Source: Raineyella sp034933565
Lineage (GTDB): Bacteria > Actinomycetota > Actinomycetes > Propionibacteriales > Propionibacteriaceae
Assembly (NCBI RefSeq): GCF_034933565.1
Contig: NZ_JAYFNG010000030.1
Span: forward strand, 4,339 to 68,338
DNA: 64,000 bases
Direction of reading: 5' to 3'
Numbering within the stretch: the first letter of the stretch is position 1; each line of letters opens with the position of its first letter. The translations under genes and the position numbers were made by a program. The notes under the pieces are model-generated. The model was not told where the DNA came from and ran no database searches. It worked only from the letters and a program-made list of their open reading frames with translations. This document shows positions 8,056-17,098 of the stretch, in pieces.

Positions 8056-8856
8056 TCAGCGGCCCCAGTCCCCCAGGGCGCCCTCGAGTGCGCCGAGCGC
8101 CGCTTCGATCAGTGGCCAGCGCTCCTCCTCGCGGCAGCCGCCCGCGACCCAGCGCGCGCACGCTCCGTCGAGGAACCCGAGGAAGCCCCACAGGGCGAAC
8201 TCATGGCGGTCCCACGGCGTTGGTAGCAGGATTCGGCGGAGGGTCTCGATGGTCGCGGCCCGGGCCTCCCTGCGGACCGCGAGCGTCTGGGCGGGTTCGG
8301 TGCCGCTCTCGAGGAATCCGCGGGTCGCGACCGCGCCGTCGGCGACATGGCCGAGCTGGATCTGCAGGGCTGCCGTCACCCGGTCGCGCGCTGAGGTGGT
8401 GGGCGGGAGAGTGTCGTCGGCGGCACGCTGCTGCCGGGCGAGGTCCGCGAGGGAAGCGCGGACGACCTCGGTGTAGAGCCCGGCCTTCGTGCTGAAGTAG
8501 CGAAACACCAGCGCCTCGGAGGAGCCCGCGGCGGCGGCGATATCGGCGACGGCGACATCGGCGTACGCGGCCCCGGCGAAGAGGTCGGTCGCCGCTGTCA
8601 GGATCTCGGCGCGACGGGTCTCGGCATCGAGGCGCTGCCGTGGGGAGCGATCCGTACGTGGCCCACGCTCGTGGTCGGCCGTACGCGCATGCTCCGCCAC
8701 CTGGTCGTGTCCAGCCGCCTGGTCGTGTCCAGCCGCCTGGTCGTGCTCCGCCACCCGGTCGTGCCCAGCCGTAGGCCGATGGCCGGCCGTACGCACACGG
8801 TCCGTCGCACGTTTGTGGTCGGCCGAAAGTTCATGGTCAGGGGGCACGGGTTTCAT
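8056..8856 (-). CDS. TetR family transcriptional regulator
   Basis: A 266-residue repressor-type regulator. The TetR helix-turn-helix lies at about 76-122 (RRAEILTAATDLFAGAAYAD, then VAVADIAAAAGSSEALVFRYF with the typical FRYFSTKAGLY end). The ligand domain follows and gives no ligand clue. The first about 65 residues are an unusual His/Asp/Ala-rich tract with repeated AGHDQAAGHDQ, encoded by an 18-bp DNA repeat, so the true start could be further in, though no better ribosome site is seen. It is divergent from the GH13 gene, with the inverted repeats at 8858-8869 and 8892-8906 between them. Confidence 0.85.
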   Translation of the reverse strand: MKPVPPDHELSADHKRATDRVRTAGHRPTAGHDRVAEHDQAAGHDQAAGHDQVAEHARTADHERGPRTDRSPRQRLDAETRRAEILTAATDLFAGAAYADVAVADIAAAAGSSEALVFRYFSTKAGLYTEVVRASLADLARQQRAADDTLPPTTSARDRVTAALQIQLGHVADGAVATRGFLESGTEPAQTLAVRREARAATIETLRRILLPTPWDRHEFALWGFLGFLDGACARWVAGGCREEERWPLIEAALGALEGALGDWGR

Positions 8857-8857
8857 T

Positions 8858-8906
8858 CTAGCAAGCTAGTGAGTTAGGCTCGGCATCATTGCTGAGGCTG
8901 ACTCAG
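8858..8906. promoter_or_regulatory. Two inverted repeats in TetR/GH13 divergent region (candidate operators)
   Basis: CTAGCAAGCTAG (8858-8869) is a perfect inverted repeat next to the TetR start codon, and CTGAG-GCTGA-CTCAG (8892-8906) is a second. Position and symmetry suit autoregulation by the TetR protein; binding is inferred only. Confidence 0.45.
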
Positions 8907-9001
8907 TAACGATGTTGATCGTCGGTTTGCCTGCACGTGCACCCTGCGCCTCCCGCACACCCGCAGGTCTCGGCGAGCCTGCCGGCCGGAAAGGAACTCC
9001 C

Positions 9002-10276
9002 ATGTCTCTGCTCGACACCGCCGTCTGGTGGCACGTCTACCCGCTGGGCGCCCTCGGGGCCCCGATCCGTGGCGAACGACCGGCCGAGGTGGTGCATCGG
9101 CTGTCCGGCCTGGAGGCGTGGCTCGACCACGTCGTCGACCTCGGCTGCTCGGGGCTGCTGCTCGGTCCTGTTTTCGCCTCCGACACCCACGGCTACGACA
9201 CCCTCGACCACTTCGCCCTCGACCCCCGGCTCGGCGACGACGCGGACTTCGACCACCTGCTCGCCGCGGCGGCCGAGCGGGGTCTGGCCGTGGTGCTCGA
9301 CGGGGTGTTCAACCACGTCGGCCGTCGCCATCCCTGGGTCGAGCGGGCGCTGGCCGAGGGGCCGCAGAGCGAGTGCGCCGGCCTGGTCCGGATCGACTGG
9401 TCCGACGACGGCCAGGGCCACCGCCGGGGCGTCCCGGCGACCTGGGAGGGGCACGGCGACCTCGTCCCGCTGCGCCACGACGATCCCCGGGTCGCGGACG
9501 CGGTGGTGGCGATCATGCTGCACTGGTTGCGTCGTGGCATCGCCGGCTGGCGCCTCGACGTCGCCTACTCGGTGCCGTCGTGGTTCTGGCGCACCGTCCT
9601 CGCCCGGGTCCGCGCCGAGTTCCCGGAGATGATCGTAATCGGCGAGGTCATCCACGGCGACTATCCGGCGATCGCCGCCGCGGGCACCCTCGACTCGGTC
9701 ACCGGGTACGAGCTGTGGAAGGCGACCTGGAGCTCGCTGCGCGACCGCAACCTCTGGGAACTCGCCTGGGCGCTGGAGCGCCACGACCGGTTCAGCCGTG
9801 ACGTCGTCCTGCAGACCTTCGTCGGCAACCACGACGTCGACCGGATCGCCGACACCGTCGGCGACGCCGGGGCGGCTCTCGCCCTCGCCGTGCTGATGAC
9901 CACCCCCGGCATGCCGAGCATCTACTACGGCGACGAGGAGGCCTTCCGCGGTCGCAAGGGCACCGGGCCCGCCGCGGACGATCCGGTCCGGCCGCCACTG
10001 CCCGCCGGCCCCGACCGACTCGCCCCGTACGGCGCCTGGATGTACCGGCTGCACCAGGACCTGATCGGGCTGCGCCGCCGCCACCCCTGGCTGGTCCGTG
10101 CCCGGCTGCGGGTGGTCGGCAAGGACTGCACCTGGATCACCTACGAGTCGACCGGACCGGCGGGACAGACCGTACGGGTCGGGATCACCCTGGATCCGCA
10201 CCCGGCGGTGCGGATCCGGACGGACTCCGAGGAGCTCACCTGGTCGGGCGCGCCGCTCGACATGGCGGTCCGGTGA
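9002..10276 (+). CDS. GH13 alpha-amylase family glycosidase
   Basis: A 424-residue (beta/alpha)8-barrel enzyme acting on alpha-glucosidic bonds, cytoplasmic as no signal peptide is seen. The four GH13 regions are visible: I VVLDGVFNH (about 96-104), II GWRLDVAYS with the nucleophile Asp (about 185), III VIGEVIHG with the acid/base Glu (about 214), and IV FVGNHDVDRI with the transition-state Asp (about 278). It is compact, with a short C-terminal beta domain. The start ATG 9002 (MSLLDTAVWWHVYPLG) has an AAAGGA site about eight bases upstream. The alternative far-upstream frame start would lack a ribosome site. Substrate (maltodextrin, trehalose or other) is not resolved. Confidence 0.9.
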   Translation: MSLLDTAVWWHVYPLGALGAPIRGERPAEVVHRLSGLEAWLDHVVDLGCSGLLLGPVFASDTHGYDTLDHFALDPRLGDDADFDHLLAAAAERGLAVVLDGVFNHVGRRHPWVERALAEGPQSECAGLVRIDWSDDGQGHRRGVPATWEGHGDLVPLRHDDPRVADAVVAIMLHWLRRGIAGWRLDVAYSVPSWFWRTVLARVRAEFPEMIVIGEVIHGDYPAIAAAGTLDSVTGYELWKATWSSLRDRNLWELAWALERHDRFSRDVVLQTFVGNHDVDRIADTVGDAGAALALAVLMTTPGMPSIYYGDEEAFRGRKGTGPAADDPVRPPLPAGPDRLAPYGAWMYRLHQDLIGLRRRHPWLVRARLRVVGKDCTWITYESTGPAGQTVRVGITLDPHPAVRIRTDSEELTWSGAPLDMAVR

Positions 10277-10591
10277 CCGCCCGGTGAGCCCTTGCGGTCG
10301 GGTCGGCGTCGAGCGGGTGTCCGCAGGCTGCCCCGGCGGGTCTGCCGGCCCGTACGACCGCGTGACGACGGTGCGTGCGGCGCCCGGGGGGAAACCCAGG
10401 AGCGTCCGGCGACATGCCATCCCGATGCGGGAGACCGATGGCGCGCCGACTAGCATCCCTGAACAGTGCCATCCGGCTCTCCGGCCCCGCGTGAGCGGAC
10501 CGGCCGATCGCCCGCGCGGCGGCGCCCGGGTGGGTGGCCCCCGATGAGCCCCCTGGCGGGTGGCCCGGACGAGCGGTAGGAAGGCAGGACT
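10277..10591. other. Gene-free gap upstream of glf
   Basis: About 315 bases with no supportable gene, clear repeat array or strong hairpin. A promoter for the glf unit probably lies here, but I could not identify convincing hexamers. Confidence 0.5.
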
Positions 10592-12022
10592 GTGGTGGAG
10601 ACCGGTGGAGGCCGTACGGCCGACGGTGCGGGGGGCGCGCAGGGCGCGGCTCCGGACGATCCCGACAGGCACGATCACAGCAGGCAGGCACCCCCGGTCC
10701 CGGGCCCCGACGCGGGTGCGCCCGGTGGCTCCGACGCGGGGGAGCACCGCGGTCCCGAGGCCGGCGGGCACGACGTGAGTGCGCACAACGTGAGCGGGCA
10801 CGGTCCGGATGTCGGAACGTACGATGCGGTCGTCGTCGGCGCCGGGTTCGCCGGCACCACGATCGCCCGGGAGCTCGCCGAGCGCGGCGGGCGGCGGGTG
10901 CTCGTCCTCGAACAACGCCCGCACATCGGCGGCAACGCGTACGACCATGTCGACGAGGCCGGGGTGCTGGTGCACAAGTACGGCCCGCACATCTTCCACA
11001 CCCGCGACGAGCGGGTCTTCGACTACCTGTCCCGCTTCACGCAGTGGAACGGCTACTCCCACGAGGTGCTGGCGAACGTCCACGGCACCTTCCTGCCGGT
11101 CCCGTTCAACAAGGTGTCGATGCGTCTCGCGTTCGGCGAGGAGCGTGGCGAGCAGCTGATCGCCAAGATGGTCGCCCGCTTCGGTGACGGCGCCAAGGTC
11201 TCGATCAACGATCTGCGGGCCGAGGACGATCCGGAGCTGGCCGAGGTCGCCGAGTACGTCTACCGCAACGTCTTCCTCACCTACACGCTCAAGCAGTGGG
11301 GCACCACGCCGGACAAGATCGACGCGTCGGTCACCGCCCGGGTGCCGGTGTTCCTCTCCGAGGACTGCCGCTACTTCCAGGACCCGCACCAGGGCCTGCC
11401 GACCGACGGCTACACCGCGCTGATCGGGCGGATGCTCGACCACCCCGGCATCACCGTCCGCACCGACGTCGACGCCCGCACGGTGCTCGACCTGACCACG
11501 CCGGGGGTGGTCCGGATCGACGGGCAGACCTTCGCCGGCACGGTCGTCTACACCGGCCCGCTGGACGAGCTGTTCGACAACCGCTTCGGCAGCCTGCCGT
11601 ACCGTTCGCTGGACTTCGTCTTCGAGACCTACCAGCAGGACTGGTTCCAGCAACGCGGCACGATCAACTACACGGTCTCCGAGGACTACACCCGGATCAC
11701 CGAGTTCAAGTACCTCACCCGCCAGGAGCTGGCCGGGGTGACGACGATCGTGCGGGAGTACTCCAAGCCGTACGAGCCGGACACCGGGATGGACCCGTAC
11801 TACCCGGTGCTCGACGCCGAGCACCTCGCGCTGCACGGCAGGTACGTGGCGCTGACCCAGGAGTACCCCGACTTCCACCCGATCGGCCGGCTCGCCGAGT
11901 ACCGCTACTACAACATGGACGCGACCGTGGCGAACGCCCTGGCGCTGTCCGACCGGCTCCTCGCCGGAGCCCCAGGGCCCCGCAGCGGCGGCCGGGCCGC
12001 AGCACAGACCGAGGAGAACTGA
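10592..12022 (+). CDS. glf: UDP-galactopyranose mutase
   Basis: Converts UDP-galactopyranose to UDP-galactofuranose, the donor for galactofuran polymers. The FAD-binding Rossmann start is DAVVVGAGFAGTTIARELAE (about 78-97), followed by the family motifs HIGGNAYDH, VHKYGPHIFHT, PVPFNK, and the C-terminal YPVLDAEH...YYNMDATVANAL. The body fits the usual 370-400 residue enzyme. The first about 70 residues (Gly/Pro/His/Asp-rich, e.g. HDVSAHNVSGHG) are not part of the family. In-frame GTG codons at 10775 and 10790 would give a normal length. The most upstream GTG has an AGGAAGG-like site. Its stop is directly followed by the ATG of the glycosyltransferase. Confidence 0.93.
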   Translation: MVETGGGRTADGAGGAQGAAPDDPDRHDHSRQAPPVPGPDAGAPGGSDAGEHRGPEAGGHDVSAHNVSGHGPDVGTYDAVVVGAGFAGTTIARELAERGGRRVLVLEQRPHIGGNAYDHVDEAGVLVHKYGPHIFHTRDERVFDYLSRFTQWNGYSHEVLANVHGTFLPVPFNKVSMRLAFGEERGEQLIAKMVARFGDGAKVSINDLRAEDDPELAEVAEYVYRNVFLTYTLKQWGTTPDKIDASVTARVPVFLSEDCRYFQDPHQGLPTDGYTALIGRMLDHPGITVRTDVDARTVLDLTTPGVVRIDGQTFAGTVVYTGPLDELFDNRFGSLPYRSLDFVFETYQQDWFQQRGTINYTVSEDYTRITEFKYLTRQELAGVTTIVREYSKPYEPDTGMDPYYPVLDAEHLALHGRYVALTQEYPDFHPIGRLAEYRYYNMDATVANALALSDRLLAGAPGPRSGGRAAAQTEEN

Positions 12023-13060
12023 ATGCCCGCCGCTGACCGTCCGATCCTGAGCATCGCGATCCCCTGCTACAACTCGGCCGACTACATGGACCACTGCGTC
12101 GAGTCGCTGCTGACGGGCGCGACCGACGTCGAGATCATCATCGTCGACGACGGCTCGACCAAGGACAACACGGCGGCGAAGGCCGACGCCTGGGGCCGTC
12201 GCCACCCCGACACGATCAAGGTCATCCACCAGGAGAACAAGGGCCACGGCGGCGCGGTGAACGCCGGCCTGGCCGCGGCGACCGGGCACTACTTCCGGGT
12301 GGTCGACTCCGACGACTGGCTCGGCCGCGACGCCCTGGGCCTGCTGCTCAGCAAGCTGCGCGGGTTCGTGGCGTCCGGCGATCCGGTCGACCTCGTGGTG
12401 ACGAACTACGTGTACGAGCACGTCGCCACCGGCAGCCGTCGGGTGATCCGCTACCTCGGCCCGCTGCCGACCAACAAGAAGGTCGCCTGGGAGAAGACCC
12501 GGCTCTTCGCGCTGGGGCAGAACATCCTGATGCACGCCGCGACGTACCGGACCCAGGTGCTGCGGGACAGCGGCGTGGTGCTGCCCGAGCACACCTTCTA
12601 CGTGGACAACATCTACGTGTATGTGCCGCTGCCGAACGTCAGGACCCTCTACTACCTGCCGGTCGACCTCTACCACTACTTCATCGGCCGCGACGACCAG
12701 TCGGTCAACGAGTCCGTGATGCTGGGGCGTCTCGACCAGCAGATGCGGGTCACTCGGGCGATGGTCGAGGCGCACAAGTTGCCCGAGGGGATCCCGGACC
12801 GCAAGCTGGCCCGGTACATGGAGAACTACCTGGCGCTGATCGTCGCGGCGTCGTCGATCTTCGCCATCATCCGAGGCGACGAGGAGGCGCTGGAGATGCG
12901 CCGGTCGATGTGGGAACACATCGACTCGGTCGATCCGGACCTGCGGGCGCGGCTGGGCCGTCACTTCGTGGTGCTCGGCTCCAACCTCGCCGGGCCGCTG
13001 GGCCGGCGGCTGTCGATCGCCGGCTACCGGATCGCGCAGCGGCTGTTCCACTTCAACTGA
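12023..13060 (+). CDS. Glycosyltransferase family 2
   Basis: A 345-residue GT-A fold transferase. It begins with ILSIAIPCYNSADYM, has the nucleotide-binding acid EIIIVDDGSTKDNT, and the metal-binding DxD-type VVDSDDWLG (about 93-101). No membrane segment is evident, so it is probably cytoplasmic or peripheral. It starts immediately after the glf stop (TGAATG), with GAGGAGAA as ribosome site, so the two are co-translated. This suggests use in a galactofuranose-containing glycan, but acceptor and donor are unknown. Confidence 0.9.
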   Translation: MPAADRPILSIAIPCYNSADYMDHCVESLLTGATDVEIIIVDDGSTKDNTAAKADAWGRRHPDTIKVIHQENKGHGGAVNAGLAAATGHYFRVVDSDDWLGRDALGLLLSKLRGFVASGDPVDLVVTNYVYEHVATGSRRVIRYLGPLPTNKKVAWEKTRLFALGQNILMHAATYRTQVLRDSGVVLPEHTFYVDNIYVYVPLPNVRTLYYLPVDLYHYFIGRDDQSVNESVMLGRLDQQMRVTRAMVEAHKLPEGIPDRKLARYMENYLALIVAASSIFAIIRGDEEALEMRRSMWEHIDSVDPDLRARLGRHFVVLGSNLAGPLGRRLSIAGYRIAQRLFHFN

Positions 13061-13093
13061 GCAGGCGGCGCCCCGTCCCTGACTGAGCGGGCG

Positions 13094-13122
13094 GCCCCGT
13101 CCGGCTCAGCGCAGGACGGGGC
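13094..13122. terminator. Convergent hairpin after the glycosyltransferase and DMT genes
   Basis: GCCCCGTCC (13094-13102) pairs perfectly with GGACGGGGC (13114-13122) across an 11-base loop that contains the DMT stop codon. There is no U-tract, as is common in this kind of genome. It can serve both converging genes. Confidence 0.6.
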
Positions 13123-14002
13123 GCTCGTCCCAGGACTTGTCGAGCCGGGTCAGCACCACCACGCCGGTGACCGCCAGTGCGGCGAAGAGGACCATCGTGA
13201 CGGCGGCCGGCACGTCCAGCAGCCGTCCCTCGCCGAGGACAGCGATGCCGTACGTCACGGCGATGACCGGGCTGGTGATGGTCGTCGAGCCGACCACGAT
13301 CTCGCTGGGCCCGGTGGCGAAGCCCTGCTGGATCATCCAGCCGGCGGTCAGGCTGCCCAGCGCCAGGGCGATCAGGATCGTCCACAGCAGCGGGGAGTGC
13401 ATCCAGTTGACCTTGCGGATGAAGTCGATCAGCGACTTCACCAGGGCCGCCTCGAGGCCGTAGAGCATCGCCCCGCCGGAGGACCACAGCAGGCAGCGCC
13501 AGTGCTTGGGGCCGTGGGCGCCGAGCAGGCCGAAGGCGAGGGTGAGCAGGTAGACCACTGCGGCCCCGATCGCGACGCGCACCCCGTTGAGGTCGGAGCG
13601 CGGCACGGCGTGCAGGGCGCTCTGGACGGTGAAGGCGGCGGTGGCGCCCACGGTGAGGGTCACCGCCAGGCCGACCCGGCGCCGGATCCGCTGGTGGTGC
13701 AGCCGGGCCTGGATCAGGATCGACCACGGGAAGGCCAACAGCCCGACCGGCTGGACCACGCTCACCGGGGCCAGCGACAGGGCGATGATCTGCAGGATCG
13801 CCGAGATGCCGAGCAGGACCGCGCCCGCCAGCCACCGGCGCGAGGTGACCGTCTGCAGGAATGCCCGGAAGCCGAGCGGGCGCTTCTCCTCGTTGCGATG
13901 CACCTTGCGCTTGATGGCGCGGTGCTGGAACGAAGCGGAGAGTGCGTAGCAGAACGAACCGACGACGACCAGGATGATCGCGAGCGTGGTGTTCTGACCC
14001 AC
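13106..14002 (-). CDS. DMT-superfamily (EamA-like) membrane transporter
   Basis: A 298-residue integral membrane protein with about nine to ten hydrophobic helices, beginning TTLAIILVVVGSFCYALSAS. The two-half arrangement, with the second repeat after VAIGAAVVYLLTLAFGLLG and the pattern GSTTITSPVIAVTYGIAVLGE, resembles EamA/NIPA-like DMT permeases. GTG 14002 is chosen because AAGGAGA lies five bases upstream; a longer reading from 14062 would start with a basic stretch without a ribosome site. Substrate unknown. Confidence 0.8.
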   Translation of the reverse strand: MGQNTTLAIILVVVGSFCYALSASFQHRAIKRKVHRNEEKRPLGFRAFLQTVTSRRWLAGAVLLGISAILQIIALSLAPVSVVQPVGLLAFPWSILIQARLHHQRIRRRVGLAVTLTVGATAAFTVQSALHAVPRSDLNGVRVAIGAAVVYLLTLAFGLLGAHGPKHWRCLLWSSGGAMLYGLEAALVKSLIDFIRKVNWMHSPLLWTILIALALGSLTAGWMIQQGFATGPSEIVVGSTTITSPVIAVTYGIAVLGEGRLLDVPAAVTMVLFAALAVTGVVVLTRLDKSWDERPVLR

Positions 14003-14272
14003 GGTTCTCCTTCGGTCGGGTGTGTGGCGGCTGTGCAGATGTTGTGACAGCCATGTCTGCACCCAAACCTAGGGCCGGGCGGGTCCGCGCCGCGAACCGG
14101 GGCCCCGTCCGCGGGGGACCTTCCAGGAATGTCCCCCAGCGCGCCCGGGCCGGCGGGCCCTCGGCGGATCGGTCCGCTCCGCCGGAGGCGCTCGCCCCCG
14201 GCCGGAGACAGCCGGGCTCACGGTGGTGGTCGGGGTCCGGTCCGGAGGCAGCCGGGTCGCTCCGGGTGATGG

Positions 14273-16033
14273 TCAGGCGCCGGGTGCGACGCCGAGGGCG
14301 AGCTCCGCTGCGGCCCAGCCGGCGCGCAGCCGACGGTCGTGACTGGCCACGACCACCGCGCCGGGGTAGTCCGGGAGGGACCGCTCGAGCTGGGTGGCCA
14401 GCAGCAGCGAGAAGTGGTTCGTCGGCTCGTCGAGCAGCAGCACGTCCGGCGGTGCGGCGAGCAGGATCGCCAGGTCCAGACGGCGGCGCTGACCGACGCT
14501 GAGGGTGCCCAACGGCCGCTCCTCGTCCCGGCCCGCGACCAGGCCGAACCGACCCAGCGGCGTACGCCCGGCCCGGTCGGCCCCGACCGCCTCCCGGTAG
14601 GTGTCGAGGACCGTACGGTCCGGGTCGCGGGGCACGATGTCCTGGCCGAGCAGCCCGACCGACAGCCGCCCCACCCGCGACACCGTCCCGGTGGTGGGGG
14701 TCAGGGTGCCGGCGAGGATCGCCAGCAGGGTCGACTTCCCGGAGCCGTTCGGGCCGGTGACCAGCAGCCGGGTGGTGACGCCGAGTGCGACCGAGATCGG
14801 TGCCAGCCGCCCGGGGATCGCCACCTCGGTGGCGACCAGGACCGGCCCGGGCGTCCGCCCCCGCGGGGACGGTGTGCCGGCCAGGCCGCTGAACCGCAGC
14901 TCGGCCGGTGGCCTGCGCACCTGGGCCGCCTCGAGCGCGGCCAGCGCGGCGGAGGCGTCGGTGACCCGGCGCGACACGACGGTGGCGTTGCGGTCGGCGT
15001 AGAACTTCTTCGCGGCCCTGCCCTCGGTGCGGGGTGCCCGGCCGGCGTGCCCGACGGTGTGGTCGGCGCGGACGCGCCGGCGGAGCCGCTCGAGCTCGGC
15101 CTGTTCGTCGCGGTACTGCCGTTCCCAGCGCTCCCGGGCTGCGTCCCGCTCGGCCCGGTAGGCCGTGTAGCTGCCGGCGTAGCGGGTCACCCCGAAGCCC
15201 GACCCGGGCGAGTCGCGGTCGTGGCGGACGGCCGCGTACGCCACCGGCGCGGGATCCAGGTCGAGGAGGACGGTGGCCGCCTCGTCGAGGAACGCCCGGT
15301 CGTGGCTGGCCAGCAGCACCGGGCCGGTCCACCCGGCGAGCAGGTCGACGAGCAGGGCGGTGGCCGCGTCGTCCAGGTGGTTGGTGGGCTCGTCGAGCAG
15401 CAGGGTGTCGGGCCGGCGGACCAGCAGCCAGGCCAGCGACAGTCGGGCCACCTGGCCCCCGGACATGGCCTCGGCCTTGCGGTCGGCGCGGATCGCGCCC
15501 AGACCGAGGCCCTCGACGAGCCGGTCGACCAGGTGCCCGGCCTGCCAGGCCTGCCGGGCCTCGGCCTCCTGCAGGGCGGCCTCGAAGCGGTCGGCCGCCG
15601 AGGCCTCGCCGCGGGCCATCGCCTCACCCGCGGCCTCCACCCGGCGGGCGATCGCACGCAGCGGCGCCACGGCGTCGGCCAGCACCTCGGCGCGGGTGAG
15701 CCCGAGCGGGAACGGCGGCTGCTGGTGGAACAGGCCGACGCTCCCGGGGGCGGTGACGATGCCGGTGTCGGGCCGGTCGAGGCCGGCGACGATCCGCAGC
15801 AGGGTCGACTTGCCGGATCCGTTCTCCCCGATCAGGCAGGCCCGGGCGCCGGACGCCACCAAGAAGGACACGTCGGTGAGCACCCGACGGTCGGCGAAGG
15901 AGCGGGAGACCCCGTCCACCCGCAGGTGGTCGGCGCCCGCGGCCGACGAGGCCGCCAGGGGAGCGCGGGCGGACCGCCGAGCGGCACCGGGGGTGCCGGC
16001 GTGGGGGTGCGAAGAAATATGCGATGACGGCAT
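14273..16033 (-). CDS. ABC-F family ATPase (ribosome-associated, possible antibiotic resistance)
   Basis: A 586-residue soluble protein with two ABC domains and no membrane region, the ABC-F layout. Domain 1 has Walker A GENGSGKST (about 69-77), signature MSGGQVARLSLAWLL and Walker B TLLLDEPTNHLDD. The linker is at about 275-345. Domain 2 has GPNGSGKST, signature LSVGQRRRLDLAILL and LLLDEPTNHFS. Both Walker B Glu residues are present. ABC-F proteins bind the ribosomal E site; some protect from antibiotics and others are translation factors. The long linker and Ala/Arg-rich N-terminus do not decide between them. ATG 16033 has AGGATC upstream. A TAGACT hexamer at 16118-16123 could be the -10. 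Confidence 0.88.
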   Translation of the reverse strand: MPSSHISSHPHAGTPGAARRSARAPLAASSAAGADHLRVDGVSRSFADRRVLTDVSFLVASGARACLIGENGSGKSTLLRIVAGLDRPDTGIVTAPGSVGLFHQQPPFPLGLTRAEVLADAVAPLRAIARRVEAAGEAMARGEASAADRFEAALQEAEARQAWQAGHLVDRLVEGLGLGAIRADRKAEAMSGGQVARLSLAWLLVRRPDTLLLDEPTNHLDDAATALLVDLLAGWTGPVLLASHDRAFLDEAATVLLDLDPAPVAYAAVRHDRDSPGSGFGVTRYAGSYTAYRAERDAARERWERQYRDEQAELERLRRRVRADHTVGHAGRAPRTEGRAAKKFYADRNATVVSRRVTDASAALAALEAAQVRRPPAELRFSGLAGTPSPRGRTPGPVLVATEVAIPGRLAPISVALGVTTRLLVTGPNGSGKSTLLAILAGTLTPTTGTVSRVGRLSVGLLGQDIVPRDPDRTVLDTYREAVGADRAGRTPLGRFGLVAGRDEERPLGTLSVGQRRRLDLAILLAAPPDVLLLDEPTNHFSLLLATQLERSLPDYPGAVVVASHDRRLRAGWAAAELALGVAPGA

Positions 16034-16170
16034 CAGGATCCTGGGAGGGCAGCGGGAATCCCGCCGGGCAGGGCCTCGGGCGCGGGACGGACTCGATCCT
16101 CAGGACAGCACGGGCTGAGTCTACCCCGGGACGTACGGGCCGGACCAGCACGTACGGTCGGCGGCCGTCG

Positions 16171-16295
16171 GCGGCGTACGGCCGGGGTCGGGATCCGTGG
16201 CGATCAGCGGGCCGTCGGCGGCATACGGCCGGCGGCGTACGGGGGGCGGTGGATCAGCGGCGTACGGGCAGCGGCGTACGGCCGGGGTCGGGATC
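16171..16295. repeat. 25-bp direct repeat, two copies 100 bp apart
   Basis: Identical copies at 16171-16195 and 16271-16295 (core GGCGTACGGCCGGGGTCGGG) lie between the ABC-F start and the stop of the next upstream gene. Related GGCGTACGG pieces fill the interval. The second copy covers the stop codon of the 16294-16923 gene. Confidence 0.8.
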
Positions 16296-16923
16296 AGCGG
16301 CGGACCGGCCGCAGGGAGTCCAGGGCGGCGCGGACCACGGGGTGCGGGCAGAGCGGCTCGATCAGGATGACGTCGTGCATCCGCGGGGCGGACTGGCGCT
16401 GGTAGACGTCGGGGAAGCCGGTCATCGCCGCGGTGAGGAAGGCTGTGCTGCAGGGCTGCCAGCCGCCATCGGCGAGCCGGGGCAGCCAGCCCTCGCGCAG
16501 CTCGTCCCACTCTTGCTGCTTGAGGTCGAGACAGTCGGCGAGGAACCCGATGGTGTCCACCACCTCGTCGTCACGGACCACCTCGGCGCCCATCGCCACG
16601 ACGGGTTGGTCCCGGTCCCACTGGACGACCCGGCCGGGATCGTCGAAGGTGAGCCGGGCGCAGCGCTGTTCGATCTCGGCGAACGGCTCCATCAGGACGT
16701 CGGCGACCAGGGTCTGCGGGGAGCGGGCGACGAGGACCTGGTCGAGCAGGTCGAGGTCGGTGGTCCCGGCCGGGAACACGCCGATCGGCAGCGGGCGCGG
16801 CGTCAGATCGGCCCGGCGTGCGGCGAGCTGGCCCATCGTCGTCGCGATCTCGGCGAACGGGTGGAGCTCACGGGCCCACAGGTGAGCCTCCGCCACCGTG
16901 TCCGTCCAGGTGAACTCGATCAT
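16294..16923 (-). CDS. Conserved-looking hypothetical protein
   Basis: A 209-residue protein beginning MIEFTWTDTVAEAHLWAREL. I do not recognise a family. It looks soluble and acidic with normal codon use for the region, no signal peptide and no membrane segment. Coding is supported by a clean AGAGGGG-like ribosome site before ATG 16923 and by strong G/C at third positions. The neighbours are the ABC-F gene downstream and the DinB-like gene upstream, all on the minus strand. Confidence 0.65.
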   Translation of the reverse strand: MIEFTWTDTVAEAHLWARELHPFAEIATTMGQLAARRADLTPRPLPIGVFPAGTTDLDLLDQVLVARSPQTLVADVLMEPFAEIEQRCARLTFDDPGRVVQWDRDQPVVAMGAEVVRDDEVVDTIGFLADCLDLKQQEWDELREGWLPRLADGGWQPCSTAFLTAAMTGFPDVYQRQSAPRMHDVILIEPLCPHPVVRAALDSLRPVRR

Positions 16924-17098
16924 TGCTGCCCCTCTGCCTGGTTCCGGCTCGTCTGGTTCCGACGGTGCCTGGCCCCGACTCCGTCTGGTTCCGACTGCGC
17001 CTGGCTTCGGCCGTGTGTGTTCGGTCCGTGCGTGTTTCCGGCTCGGCCTGGTTCCGGCTGGCTTGGTCGGAGTCCTTGTCCGGTTCCAGTGTGCCGGG

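Noticed and set aside
8903..13051. A continuous 4.1-kb open frame on the minus strand
   Set aside because: It is antisense to the GH13, glf and glycosyltransferase genes, which have clear motifs. Long antisense frames are expected at this GC content and the translation lacks any domain.
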